From the NCBI GenBank assembly GCA_021014325.1, contig CM037473.1:24728822-24792821 (forward strand): DNA of 64,000 nt, read 5' to 3'. The stretch is from Plazaster borealis. Taxonomy: Eukaryota; Echinodermata; Asteroidea; Forcipulatida; Labidiasteridae. Numbering within the stretch: the first letter of the stretch is position 1; each line of letters begins with the position of its first letter. The translations under genes were made by a program, and so were the position numbers. This document shows positions 1-11,200 of this stretch, in pieces. The notes under the pieces were generated by a model, which was given only the letters and a program-made list of their open reading frames with translations, made no database searches and was not told where the DNA came from.

Positions 1-66
1 GGATTCGAACTCATGTCCCCCACCATTCTAGAGTAGAAGTCTTTCCACTAGACCACTTACCTCAGT
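1..66 (-). repeat. tRNA-like SINE head fragment
   Basis: Read on the - strand, this edge fragment carries an A-box-like TGGTCTAGTGG and a B-box GAGTTCGAATCC at tRNA spacing. It is cut by the window edge. A tRNA-derived SINE or tRNA pseudogene is more likely than a working tRNA, because no clean acceptor stem can be seen. Confidence 0.45.
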
Positions 67-627
67 GATGGGGGTCTTTGGTTGGAATCCCAACCAGGTA
101 GTGTAGTTTCCAGTGCTTATCACACATCCTGTAGGGTCAAAAACCAAAAATAATAGACATAAGGTTAACGTATACGTTAATTTGTATTAGTAACTCCTGC
201 ATGTGGTACATGATGATATTGACGTTTTTTTTTCCTCATTGTCTTTGCTTGTTTTTGTTGGGTTACCATGGCAATTGAATGTGTTTGTTTAAAAATGGTT
301 GCTTTTGAGTCCGTGCATGTGATTGTTGTCTCGATGATTATTTATTTAAATTTCCGACCACTGTTGGCACGACTGCATGCACACTGAAGCACTTTCAATA
401 TTTAACAAAAATTGAATAATTTCAATGCATTTATAACGCATTAACAATGATTCTGTTTTTAAATAACTGATATAAAAAACAAGATTGGATTGCTGTGCGA
501 AAGTGAATTAAACAGTTAAAGCTCTTAAGTCAATTGCAAAATAAGTTTTTATAGTAGGCCTAATATATATTTCTGGTAAAAACTTAACAACTTTGACGGA
601 TTTGTTTTGTGCTAACTTGTCCATATG

Positions 628-768
628 CCATGTTTCGACACCCTTATGTTGCAACACCCCAAGTGTGTTTTCCTAGTTCTAACCCCAACCCTTAAATTCT
701 AACCCTAACCCTAATTCTAGCGTGTAAATCACAAGGTTTGTCGGAACATAGGGGTGTCGGAATATAGA
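628..768. repeat. MITE-like inverted repeat with telomere-like core
   Basis: The two ends are imperfect inverted copies (left TTTCGACACCC, right GGGGTGTCGGAA). They enclose a short stretch containing TAACCCTAACCCTAA. The telomere-like words therefore sit inside a small palindromic element and do not mark a chromosome end. Confidence 0.45.
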
Positions 769-1025
769 GCAGTCAATCAACATTTATGAGTTACCCGAGT
801 TTGTTCCAACATGCACAGGCATTTCTATATGACTATAACCATTCAAATAACACCAGTTTGTTTCCCCTTCACTATTAGTATTAGTATTAGCGTAAGCTTT
901 CTAGTTCTCTTCCTTATTAAACTAATTTACGATGCATTGCTCATACTTTCCCCCGCCAAATTGGAAAAAAAAAAAAAATGATTTAAATAGTAAATAGTTA
1001 CCTTCCTGTAGCCCAGCAGCTGATT

Positions 1026-1147
1026 TCACGGAACTTTATGGAACTGCTTAAGCCCACTTGTGCAAGATTTCTTGCTTTAGTGATGCACAACTTACGCAAT
1101 AAATATTGCGCAAGTGGACTTACGCAGTTACGTAAAGTTTCATGACG
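1026..1147. repeat. Short palindromic MITE
   Basis: Left end CACGGAACTTTATGGAACTG and right end read in reverse CATGAAACTTTACGTAACTG are inverted homologues of about 34 bp. The centre is a short AT-rich loop. No coding capacity. Confidence 0.5.
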
Positions 1148-1424
1148 TCGGCGATAGGAAGTTGTAGACTTTCATTTGAGAAACTGAAACAAAAGAGGAG
1201 TTGGCAATTAGATTATCTTTCACATTACCAGCAGCCATACGTAAAAGGAGTATACAAACAGTTTGTACAAGTATTATGGTGTTATGTGTGGCATACAAGA
1301 AAGTAGTTTATGTTTTTGAAACATCATCTCTCAAATTCTTTCGGAAAAAAGTTTTAACTTTTTAAGGCAAAAAAAAACAACCCAGAGCAGGCAATGCAAT
1401 GTCAATTAGCTTTTACTCTTGCAG

Positions 1425-1447
1425 GATCCCATTCTGCACGGACGTAG
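1425..1447 (+). CDS. Possible upstream exon of the RS-protein gene
   Basis: A good 3' splice site (ttttactcttgcag) precedes a 23 nt segment ending at a GTGAAA donor. Read to enter the 3442 exon in frame it gives DPILHGR. An alternative donor four bases earlier (GTAGGT) would give SHSART. Both fit the phase of the downstream exon, so the segment could be a micro-exon, but at this length a chance match is quite possible. Confidence 0.25.
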
Positions 1448-2236
1448 GTGAAACTTGTCCAGCCATTAAAAGTTTATCACCGAACACTAACGGTTTTTGC
1501 TTCATTTCTCTTTTAGAAGTTGACAAAGACAATTAAATAAATGTAGCTTTCTTTAATATCATGTACTAACCACTGATATTCATGCAGCTTCAATTTCTAC
1601 GAGTTGATCTACAAACCTTGCCTACGTTAACCATTTCAGTGTGTGTGTGTTTTGCACTAACTTTTGAATTCATCTAAACTGTGTTTAAAATAACTTGTAG
1701 AATTAACAGTACCTTTATAAATACACTGCTGGCTTAACCATTTCATTGACCATGCTTTTACACACTTATTAAATCATATCGCTTGAGTTTATGAAAGATT
1801 GAAGGAATTTCAATCGCTGCTTTTTAAGGGAAGTTGCAAAGTTTGATGGCATGGAAGTGAAAAATAAGAATAGCTTTGATTGCTTACCAATCAAAATGAC
1901 CTGTGGTATGATTAACAAATGTTGCAATGGCCTCACGTTTTGACCCAGAGTCTTCTGAAGGCTAATTGATTTAGCGATATGTCAATTTGCCTGCAAACTA
2001 CAGCAAGGCAGTTCATTGTAAAACTAATGACATGAAAGATAAAACAATATTTTCTTTTGTATTTTCCAAAACATGATCAATCATTGCGATGAAATTTCCA
2101 CTGCGCAATCTTCAGATAAAATACTACGACACAATTCTGAATTGTAACGTGATATTTTGTAACTTCCCTTTAGCACATTAGGCTCATCAGTCTTAAGGAT
2201 TGGGTTTGTTTTCCCCGGGAATTATATCAAGTTTGC
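1448..2236. other. AT-rich stretch, nothing recognised
   Basis: No long open frame, no convincing exon and no structured repeat were seen. It is probably intronic to the RS-protein gene. Confidence 0.4.
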
Positions 2237-2629
2237 TTAAAGGCATTGTACACGTTTGGTAATTGGAGCCTATTGTTTGTTTTAAACCTATGTAGTTGGA
2301 GATATGTACCATAAAACTAACCTGTGAACATTTCATTTCATAAGGTGGTAGCGTTTTTGAGATATTGCCGAAAATCTGGAGCGGGATGTCCATGCAGGAA
2401 GAATAATCTGCATTTAATACACACTCTCAGAAGCATTAGGCGTAACGCTTCTCAGATTCAAATGTTTCGGGGGATAAAAAGTGATATATTTTTCCATAAC
2501 CGCAGTACTTTTAAACGAAAAGTTTCTCAAAATGCTTTATACTATCCAAAGCTGCTATACTTCTTACCAAGTAAGTTTTTATTGCCATTAATTTTCAGAG
2601 TCATTACCAAACGTGTACGATGCCTTTAA
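2237..2629 (+). mobile_element. TTAA-flanked MITE, interior type I, copy 1
   Basis: TTAA lies at both ends. The inverted termini AGGCATTGTACACG and CGTGTACGATGCCT enclose a roughly 380 bp interior with the words GGTGGTAGCGTTTTTGAGAT and CCGCAGTACTT. There is no transposase. TTAA duplication is typical of piggyBac-type transposition, so it is probably a non-autonomous derivative. Other type I copies lie at 8424, 25415, 30412, 47939 and 53366. Confidence 0.8.
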
Positions 2630-2957
2630 GTTTGAGGTTTGCATCTACAATCTAAAAATCATTTGTGCAAAAATTGTACCTTTGATTTGAGCTAATGACA
2701 AAAGGGCCCCCAACCCATCCACTTGATGATTTTTCTAACAACGCTATGAGCTTGAAATATAATATGGTATGTTTTACATGGCTTCTTACTTTTAAACATT
2801 TAACTGTTTTCACTGTTAAGCCAATCAGATGTGTGTATTTTGTCATATCATTATTCAAATCACATAATAGTCATTCATAACAAATCACTTGTGTCCATAT
2901 ATTGCTCAACACAAGTAAATATCACCGAGATTACTGTCAGATCTTGATAATAATTTT

Positions 2958-3321
2958 AGAAGAAAGTGAATCGAAACTAGGATAAAATGAATCAGAAAAG
3001 TATTTTTAAGTACAAAGATCTTGCCATAATTACACTGCATGCTTAAAAAAGAGCAAAGAACATGAGAACATTACAATATGGCCTTGATAGAGTAAACCTA
3101 CTTATTTTTTTAAGTGGGCAGGATTTTTGTACTTTTTTACCTCTCATGATAAGACTCTAATCTGTAAAGATTCACTCACATTTTTTATATTCAAATTTTT
3201 TATATTCAAATAATGTTCTTTGCTCTTTTTTGAGCATGCAGTGTATTTATGGCAAGATCTTTGTAATTAAAAATACTTTTCTGATTCATTTCATCCTATA
3301 GTTTCGATTCACTTTCTTCAA
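2958..3321. repeat. Foldback inverted repeat, ~108 bp arms
   Basis: The left arm (about 2958-3066) and right arm (about 3214-3321) are near-perfect reverse complements. Both share GAAAGTGAATCGAAACTA, a GATCTTGCCAT-type block and a GCATGC block next to AAAAGAGCAAAGAACAT. The spacer is about 145 bp. It sits roughly 120 bp before the 3' splice site at 3441, so a transcript could form a long hairpin just upstream of that acceptor. Confidence 0.75.
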
Positions 3322-3441
3322 AAAGAAAAGAAAAATCATGCATTTAAGAAATGCCAAAACAGAACTTCTAAACAGCAGTAATCTAACTGATATGTTAACC
3401 ATTTCTATTTTCTAATACTATCTCTTTTTTTATAATAATAG

Positions 3442-3649
3442 CGCACGGAAGCTACCCATACCCTACCATCGCCCCGAGCCTACTAGCCCCTCAACCAGCG
3501 AGAGCTCCTACTTCTCTTATGACAGCCACCACAGCTACAGTCACTCCCCCTCCAGGTCCCCTTCACGCACCCCTAGAGGGTCCAGATCCCGGTCAAGGTC
3601 CCGCAGTCAGAGCCAGAGCTACTACAGTAGAAGTAGTTACGAACGGTGA
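3442..3649 (+). CDS. Terminal coding exon of an arginine/serine-rich (RS) protein
   Basis: The 3' splice site is ttttataataatag, with AG at 3440-3441. The open frame runs from 3443 for 68 codons to TGA at 3647-3649, and the first base completes a split codon. The peptide begins ARKLPIPYHRPEP, passes through a Ser/Tyr/His segment (YFSYDSHHSYSHS) and an RS run (SRSPSRTPRGSRSRSRSR), and ends YYSRSSYER. Such tails occur in nuclear RNA-processing proteins, where serine phosphorylation controls interactions. A longer open frame starting at 3519 is out of phase and is a shadow. The 3' UTR follows at once and contains a MITE. The exact family was not recognised. Confidence 0.7.
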
Positions 3650-3670
3650 CGACTGGCTGGACTCTTGGAA

Positions 3671-4264
3671 CCAATTTCATAGAGTTGCTATAAACGAAAA
3701 TTGTTTTGTTGCTAAGTACAGACATTCTTTGCTTAGCAGAAACACAGGGTATCAGCCAAAATGCCATGTGGTGTACATAACTGCTGTAAGTGGTTTTATG
3801 ACCACCAAGCAAATGAATACAGAGTGGCCTCTACAGTTTTCCCAAGGAGAAGCCATTTTGGCAGTGTATTATGGGGAAGAGGTTGACAACCTTTTGCCCT
3901 CAGGCAGCGCCTTTACAGTTTTTCCCAAGGAGAAGCCATTTTGGCAGTGTATTATGGGGAAAAGATTGACAACCTTTTGCCCTCAGGCAGCACCCACTAC
4001 ACAACCCCAAGTCCGTTTGAGGTTTGCAAAGCAGCAAGGTTGTGGGTTTTTTACGCCTTAAAGGGCATTTTTGAGAGGCTGGTGAATGTTTTTCTTATTC
4101 ATGTTAGCCATTTAAAGGTCCCAAACTGCCCATGCGCCACTGATTGTGGGAGTGTAATTTTGTTGTTGATCTCTTTTGGAAAATAGCCTCTTCGGGGTGA
4201 ACTGTAGAGGGCGCACTGAATCACCCATATTGACAGTTCCTGCCAAGCAGCTCTATGAAATTGG
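3671..4264. mobile_element. MITE in the RS gene 3' UTR, CCAATTTCATAGAG termini
   Basis: It begins CCAATTTCATAGAGTTGCT and ends AGCAGCTCTATGAAATTGG, inverted copies of each other. The interior holds a direct duplication of about 80 bp (3834-3909 and 3915-3990) around CAAGGAGAAGCCATTTTGGC. The same terminal motif is found at 46663-46944 and 50781-50909. It lies 21 bp after the stop codon of the RS exon, so most of the 3' UTR is transposon-derived. Confidence 0.6.
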
Positions 4265-5443
4265 ATCCAGGTTTTTATACCATTGATAAAAGAAGCTTTT
4301 CATAGATTTGTTTGAAATTCTAAGGTTTTCACAAGATTCCTTGTTTTTCACAGCTTTTCTGATTTTGTTCTTTTACATCCATGATAAACTTCTTTTGTTA
4401 GAGGTAGCTCTATTTTCTCACTCTCAATTTTCACAAAAACATGGTTAAATTTATTAAACCACTGCAAGTGAACTTTTTTCAGACCAGAATTTCATAGAGA
4501 AAAGCCCTGATCAAAGGATTGCAACTTAAACTAAGATGCCTCAAATTTAAAAACTAAACTTAAGATTACATTTGCAGCAGCTGGTTTAATAGTCTTGCCC
4601 AATTATTTATTATTATTACATTGGAAAATGAGAGTGGAACTATATTTTCTGTGGCATTTTCCTAAAATCATCCTGGCTTTAAATTGGCAGCTTTATGTAC
4701 AGAGCTCTTCAACAAAAAATGATATGTGCTTTCAATTAAGCGAGTGTTTGCAATTCAGTTTTTCCTCCAAGGAATTAGGTTTATTTTGGATTTTAGGAAA
4801 ATGCCACATTTGACCGGGATCTGTGCAAGAAAAATAAACCTGAAATAATAATTCAGGTTTATGCCAACATGCAGTGTAATATATAATCTTTTCAAAAGTC
4901 TTATTTATTGACCAAAACGGATTTGATGTTTACATTCCTTTTATGAAAAGTTTTTACTGCCAAACGTTTATCTTGACTTCTGAAATGGAAGGCTGTGGGT
5001 AGTCCTCAAGGTGTAGGGAAGGGAAATAGACCAAAATGTTTGTTCTTCCTTGAGAATGATCAAAACTATGATTTTGTGAGCTAAACTGCTCTGTCAAAAC
5101 AAAAATGCAAACATTTGATAATATGTGAAATCCTTTACCTGCAAATTAACAGTGTACTTGAGTTTAAAACACTGTTATTATTTGATTTGTAAGGATATTT
5201 CATTCTCACCATAAGTGAAATAGGGGCAGTGGTTCTAAAATATGCTGTTCATTTTATCACCCAACTCTTAAAGTTGTCAATAAGTCATATTTTAAGGAAT
5301 TTCTTGATTGTCATTACATTTCTTTTTTTCATTCAGTTTGTTTATTATTTTGTTTTAATTATTATTTTTTATTATTAATCTTTTAGTCAGTAGTTTTTAA
5401 AGAAATCATTCCAGAACAGTCTAGTTAGGTTTGCGTTGACACC
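4265..5443 (+). other. 3' flank of RS gene with candidate poly(A) signal
   Basis: No gene was found. AATAAA at 4833-4838 is a plausible poly(A) signal for the RS gene, giving a 3' UTR of about 1.2 kb. The rest is AT-rich with no clear structure. Confidence 0.3.
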
Positions 5444-5796
5444 ATAATAATAATAATAATAGTTAGTTTTTATATAGCGCTTTTCATGCCCGAAGGGCGT
5501 CCCAAAGCGCTTCACATTATTACCCCTGGTCACTGGGCCTTAAATCATTCCTTAAACCATCTCAGCTCCCTGGGGAGTATACAGCCTGTGCAACATTAAT
5601 GCGCTACTCGGCTAAATCAATCACAAGAACCATCTCTGCCCTCACAGGTACCCATTTACCCCTGGGTGGAGAGAAGCTTATGGTTAAGTGTCTGCTCAAG
5701 GACGCAAGTGTCACGACCGGGATTCGAACCCACACTCTGCTGATCAAACACCAGAGCTTGAATCCGGCGCTCTTAACCGCTCGGCCACGACACCCC
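5444..5796 (-). repeat. Full-length SINE, tRNA-Leu(CAA)-like head
   Basis: On the - strand it starts GGTGTCGTGGCCGAGCGG. An anticodon-arm segment GATTCAAGCTCTGG resembles tRNA-Leu(CAA), and the B box is GGGTTCGAATCCC. The body includes GAGGGCAGAGATGGTTCTTG and CAGGGAGCTGAGATGGTTTA. The tail module is AAAGCGCTATATAAAAA followed by (ATT)n. This is the best-preserved copy in the window. Confidence 0.85.
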
Positions 5797-5820
5797 TGGC
5801 CATGTAAATAATCTTGCCAT

Positions 5821-6110
5821 GGGTTATGGTGGTTCTGAAAAGGAACCCAGTGTTTGGCAACTTGATGTTTCGATCAGTATGCTCTGATTGTCTTCAGGAG
5901 AATGCTGGACACTGATGATGTATGCTGGTCCTGTGGATTTGGTGTAGCTTGATGATGCATGAAAGCTTGGAATTGACACAGCTCAGTGAGCACCCCCCCC
6001 TTACTCTCCCCCCTCACAACCCCAACTCCCAGTAGGATTCTGTTCAAGTTCCTGAAAACCTTCTTAGATAATTCTCCCACCATGAAAAGTTTCAAATCCT
6101 ACTCATTCCA
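5821..6110. mobile_element. Penelope-like element end, internally inverted
   Basis: At 5821-5905 the - strand reads CTGAAGACAATCAGAGCATA then CTGATCGAAACATC, the same block as at 11130 and 49145. At 6060-6106 the + strand reads CACCATGAAAAGTTTCAAAT, matching the other end of the 49 kb copy. The opposite orientations suggest an inversion, common in Penelope-like insertions. Assignment rests on the GAAACGTY-type terminal motif. Confidence 0.5.
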
Positions 6111-7034
6111 GAATGGCAAGATACTTATTATGAATTTGTTCCCACAAAAGGGTAGGAATTGAACACTGACTTTTCATGCTTTGTTGTTATTATTCATCCC
6201 ATTATAAATGCCTTTGGCTTGGCTTGGTCCTTTTTCGCACAACCACGACCCTGCAGGCCTTTTAAGACCTTGTCGCCACTCTTTTTTCCCCTTATTGTAA
6301 TTCAAACGACAACGCTTATGCAATGGGGATAAAAAGCCATTATGCATGTATGTTGCTCCAACTTTGTTATAAAATACACCCAATCTCTTTTCAGTGGAAT
6401 GAAGGTATTTAAAACAATATCAAGATATTGTCTCAGCATCACACCCCTCCCCTGACAAAATGCCCTCATTGAAAGGATGTTGAGGTTTTGGGGTTTTGGT
6501 TTTTTTTTTCCACCCGTGGTGTGCCAAATGAAATCAAGACTTCTATCAGTTTTCAGGCAGATACAAGTTTCAGCTGAATGCTTAGTACATTTACAAACAT
6601 TTTTCTTTAAAACATTGATCGTGAAGTTTTCAGCCTTCCAATGAAACTTAAAGCAACAATTAATCTCTTTGGGGGGGGGGGAACAACAGTATGAGAAAGC
6701 TTAAGATATTTTAATATTAACCTACCATGTTTTAATTTGTCCTGAGTAAAATAATACTTGGTACTTATTCAATTGTGCATGTTTTAATGAGCAGTTTTTT
6801 ATACAAAAGTTTGAACAATATTATTTTATTATCAATGTTATCTTGAAGGACAATATCAGTAGCAATTTTTTTCCAAATTTGCCACCATACAAGAAGTTAT
6901 ACTTTATTAAAGAATTTGTAAATGTCTGTTTTTATATTTTCAAAATTTAGCTAGTGGGAAGACTGTTCAGCCTGAACCCAATGTGGGGTTTGATACATGC
7001 CTCTTATAGAAGGAGTCTTTTGCACAGAAGATTG
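6111..7034. other. Gene-free stretch
   Basis: AT-rich, with a poly-G run near 6670. A good-looking acceptor near 6950 is followed by an open frame that runs straight into the SINE at 7035 without a donor, so it was not called as an exon. Confidence 0.3.
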
Positions 7035-7319
7035 CACTTACACTATTACTACCCCTCTTCATTAGGCCTTGGGCATTCCTGAAACCATCTCAGCTCCTTT
7101 GGATAGGTTACTAATAATTCACATCATAGCAACGTACAATCATATCAACAATCTGTACCCTTGCGGGTACCCAATTTACTCGTGGGTGATGACAAGCAAT
7201 TATGGTTCAGTCTTTGCCCCAAAACACAAGTGTTGTGACCGGGATTCGAACCCACACTCTGATGACTTTGTCATCAGAATGTGAGTTTGATGCTCTAGAC
7301 AGCTCAGTCACAACACACT
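7035..7319 (-). repeat. SINE, tRNA-Leu-like head, diverged
   Basis: Same family and orientation as the 5444 copy. The - strand shows a B box GGGTTCGAATCCCGG, the GGGTACCCGCAAGGGTA body and CAGCTCCTTTGG-type sequence. The head is more diverged and the CGCTATATAAA tail is missing. Confidence 0.75.
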
Positions 7320-8171
7320 TAAAGGAAAGAAGATGTACCATTTTCTACAAGGGCACTTCTTGATTGTCCTCCAGATTAGATCAATGGTATCCTTAAACAA
7401 CTTCCATTACAACAGATCCTCAAATCTGTATGGACAACAACAAGATAACAATCTCCTTTTTATAAAAATGTTGATTGAAATCTTACCAAAGGGGACATTT
7501 CTGGAAATGGATAGCATTTGAACAAACTGAAACCAAGTGTGTTTTAAAGTTTTTAAAAAAATTCTTAAAATGTTTGCATCATGACCATTGGTCGTCTATT
7601 TTCCCCATGAAAATTCAATTGGGAAGGAGTTTTCAAGTACATTTTCCGTGTACAACACTTTTTAGCAGTGCTAACTTCGCCTTGCCAAGTATGGTCATAT
7701 TTGGGAGTTGGAGGGGCATTGGCCTCTGTTTGCGGAGGGTGATTGCGAGTGTTTCTGAGGCATGTATACAGGCTGTCATTGTATGACAGAGGAGTGACAA
7801 CCCGATTGCACCATCATTGGTGCAATTGGTTGCTACAGTGTATTAAAGCAATACAAAATGTGTAAATAAAAAGCACACGTACGTAGGAATAGAAACTGTT
7901 ACAGCCAGTTATATCTTTATATAATATGGTTTATTTTATTGTATTAATCCACAAACCAAACCATTGTTTGTATATAATTTTATTTCAAACGATGACTAAT
8001 AGGCCAAATGCTTACACATGGACCTGTATCTCTTAATTCTGTGAAAAACAACTATATACTTTTTTTCAAAACAAGTTTTAAAACGTTTTATTTGTTGACA
8101 CTTCAGTTGAGTATTTTGTTTTAAATCTATTTTAGCAAAACCTGTTATCCTTGCAAAACCTCTCTTTTCAG

Positions 8172-8223
8172 CACATTTATGATGGAAAGCAATGGTGAAT
8201 CAACTAAAGTCTTCATCACAGTC
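8172..8223 (+). CDS. Gene B candidate exon a
   Basis: The acceptor aacctctcttttcag is strong and the donor GTAAGT is near consensus. Only one of three frames is open, giving TFMMESNGESTKVFITV with one leading base. It ends in phase 0, matching the start of the next candidate exon. Confidence 0.4.
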
Positions 8224-11200
8224 GTAAGTGTCCCCTGACACTTCAGAAATAACTATTGTCACAAACAATTAACTTGTTATTCATAATTTGTTGAAAAATG
8301 TATTTTCTTAAGTACTTCTGAAGATAAAATTTGCTGTCCTAGAAATACCTACAATTATGGTTTGTAGGCCCCTAATCATAATTATTTTATTTCAAAAAAA
8401 AATAATGTGATGACTTAGATGGTTTAAAGGGATTGTATACGTTTGGTAATTGGAACCTACTGTTTGTTTCAATCCTATGTAGTTGTAGATTATACCATAA
8501 AACTAAACTGAAACATTGGTAGCCTTTTTGAGATATTGCCGAAAATCTCGAGCGGTTATGTCCACACAGGAAGAATAATCTGCAATACACTATCTGAGAA
8601 ACGTTACTGCAGTAATGCTTCTCAGATTCAAAATTTTGGGGATGAGAAACTGATATCTTTGTCCATAACCGCAGTACTTCGAAGTGAAAAGTTTCTCAAA
8701 ATCGTTTTACTATCCAAGGCTGCTACTTCTTACCAAGTAATTTTTTATTTCCATTATTTTTCAGAGTAATTACCAAATGTATACAGACCCTTTGAGGAGG
8801 CTTTGCTTTAAAGGCTGTGTTTTTATTCACCTATTAAAGTAAATTTGGACTGGAAGAAAATTATTGTAGCATTTCAGATGTCTCCATTTTATTAGCCAAT
8901 TATGATTTTGCTACAAACTTTCACTGGCACTATTTGCATTTTACTTTTTTTTAAATGAGTTGAGTCTTACTTATAGTGATTAATTCATTATGTTGATCAT
9001 TGTTTTTTAATAGTATGATGATCTTTAAGCCAATAATTAAATTAGTGCTTTGATTGTCGAAACCAGGCACTTTGCAAGTCTGTTTTATTGTTATTAAGTG
9101 TTCGATTTGTTCCTCGGTGACACAAATTCATTGTAATTTAATTTTAAAAAAGTCACTGGAATTAATAAATTTAAATTGAAATATGCAACTACTTTGTTAA
9201 AGTTTTGTTTTTTCTGTTTGATTCCTCACTGTAAACAGTTTATTACTAGCCCTTTGTAGCTAAAAGAATGGACAGTTAAGCAATAACAAACAACGGCAGT
9301 TTTCTGTTTAAAATAAAAGTAAAAAACTGCTGTTTTTTGCAAGGATGAAACCCCGCCCTGCTTTATAATTCAGGCATATATTCTGATTTCCGATTTTTTT
9401 TCTTCTTCAGAAAATCAGCAAAATTGTGATTGAAAAAGCCTGAAAAGTCTATTAAAGCCTATACCTATATAATTTACATGTATGCCAAATTGTCCTACCT
9501 TTTTCCAAGGACCAAATATAATTCCTAATTATAACAATCATAACCTCGTCTTGACAGTATTTCAGCAAGAAAAATGTATTTTTAGGAAGCTTGTGAACCA
9601 CACTGGAACTGTTGTTGTTTTCCCGATGTTTACCAATTATGCTCTAAGCTTACTTAACCCTTTAACTTTAATAAAAAATAACAAGACACATGGGAACTGA
9701 TTTGGTATGTGTACAACTCATGTTAGGTAAACAAACAAACAAAATGACAAGAACGGGATTTGAACTTACGACCTCTGGAATTACCTGAAAGCTTTCAGAT
9801 TAAAAGGTGGCATTATAATGTTTGGTTCACCACAATGTTATTTTATTTGAAAAATAAATTCTGAAAAAATATATATTTACACCGATCCCTTACCTTTTCA
9901 AAATTATACTTTTGTAAAATAAAACTTCATATGAAAACCCCCTCAGCTACAAGTCCTTTTTAAGGCTAAATCCAATGAGAAGGACTTGGCTTTGTTATGC
10001 AACTTAGTTCGTGATAGCCCGGCAGTGGCTTGATCATGTGATACACACAGCAAGTTGTGCAGCTTATTTTGAAAGACAACATGGATGGCGTCAAATGTTC
10101 TCTGTGCCTTACTCTCCTACAAATTCTGGTGTTTACCGAGTTCCTCAGACACAACTGCCACTAAAGTGTGTAGGTGAGTTAATAGTTTGATTGTGACCAT
10201 GATGAATTTGTTTTGAAGGATTTATCCCCTTAGAATTTAAGGAAACTTGGGGATATTTTATGCACAAATTGCCAAATACGTACGTCACATCTTTTTTCCT
10301 TCAGTTTTCAGAACAGATTCCTATTGAAAGCCATATATCTTAACCTGGAACTTCGGAACTTCTACTGTCCTTGGCCCTGAACAAAAGACCTCTTCTAAAA
10401 AGGTGTTATTCAGTTTTGTTTTTCTTAAAACACTTATGTCCAAAACCACTGTAGGTTCGATTACAAAAAGTACTACAAATATAGTTGAATCATTCAATCA
10501 AGGGAGGTTTGTGGAGACACATTGTACTGTAATTTCCTGCGTATAAGGAGCTACGTTGAAGTATGAGACCTATTCCTTTATAGCACCATGTAATGGATTA
10601 CGATAAGTGCACTGGGTTCTTTTACGTGCATTACACATGAGTTGTCCCAAAGTTTCCCAATGAATGGGCTGCTAGTTTATCTCGCTTTTTTACATGCTAC
10701 AGTACATAAGATCCAGCGAACGCTAGAGGGCGCTTTCAAAATAATGCTTTCACAATAAGAACATACGGCTTCTGCTGGCGAAATCTAACAGCTAACGCAT
10801 TACACGATAACATAAAAAATTACTTGGTGTGCGCGCTATAGCATTGACGGTACTGTGTACAGCCTTCTTCGGTTAGTTTTGTCAAAGGTTATAAAACTAC
10901 ACAACGTGAACGGTGTAAGTTAGATTTTTAGAAAAATTATAGCAAGTAGGATTACCCTGGCTGAAAGAAAGTAACTATTTTACAGTATAAATGTAAGATT
11001 TCACACAGTGATCATGATCTCAAGTGAGCACTCCATAAGATAAGACACTTTGATTTTTGTGGACCTTTGAATGTCAGATAAGCCGCATCTTGTACGCAGG
11101 AAATTACGGTAATTAACTACCTCTAAGAGCTGTGGTGGTTCGAGAGGAACCGGTGGTTTAGAACGTTACGTTTCGATCACTGTGTGCTCTCCTGATCGTC

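Noticed and set aside
693..712. Telomere-like TAACCC repeats
   Set aside because: Only two to three units, inside a small palindromic element; not a chromosome end.
3519..4061. 180-codon + open frame over the RS exon
   Set aside because: Out of phase with the frame that gives the RS domain and ends at 3649; its second half is MITE sequence including a duplicated segment.
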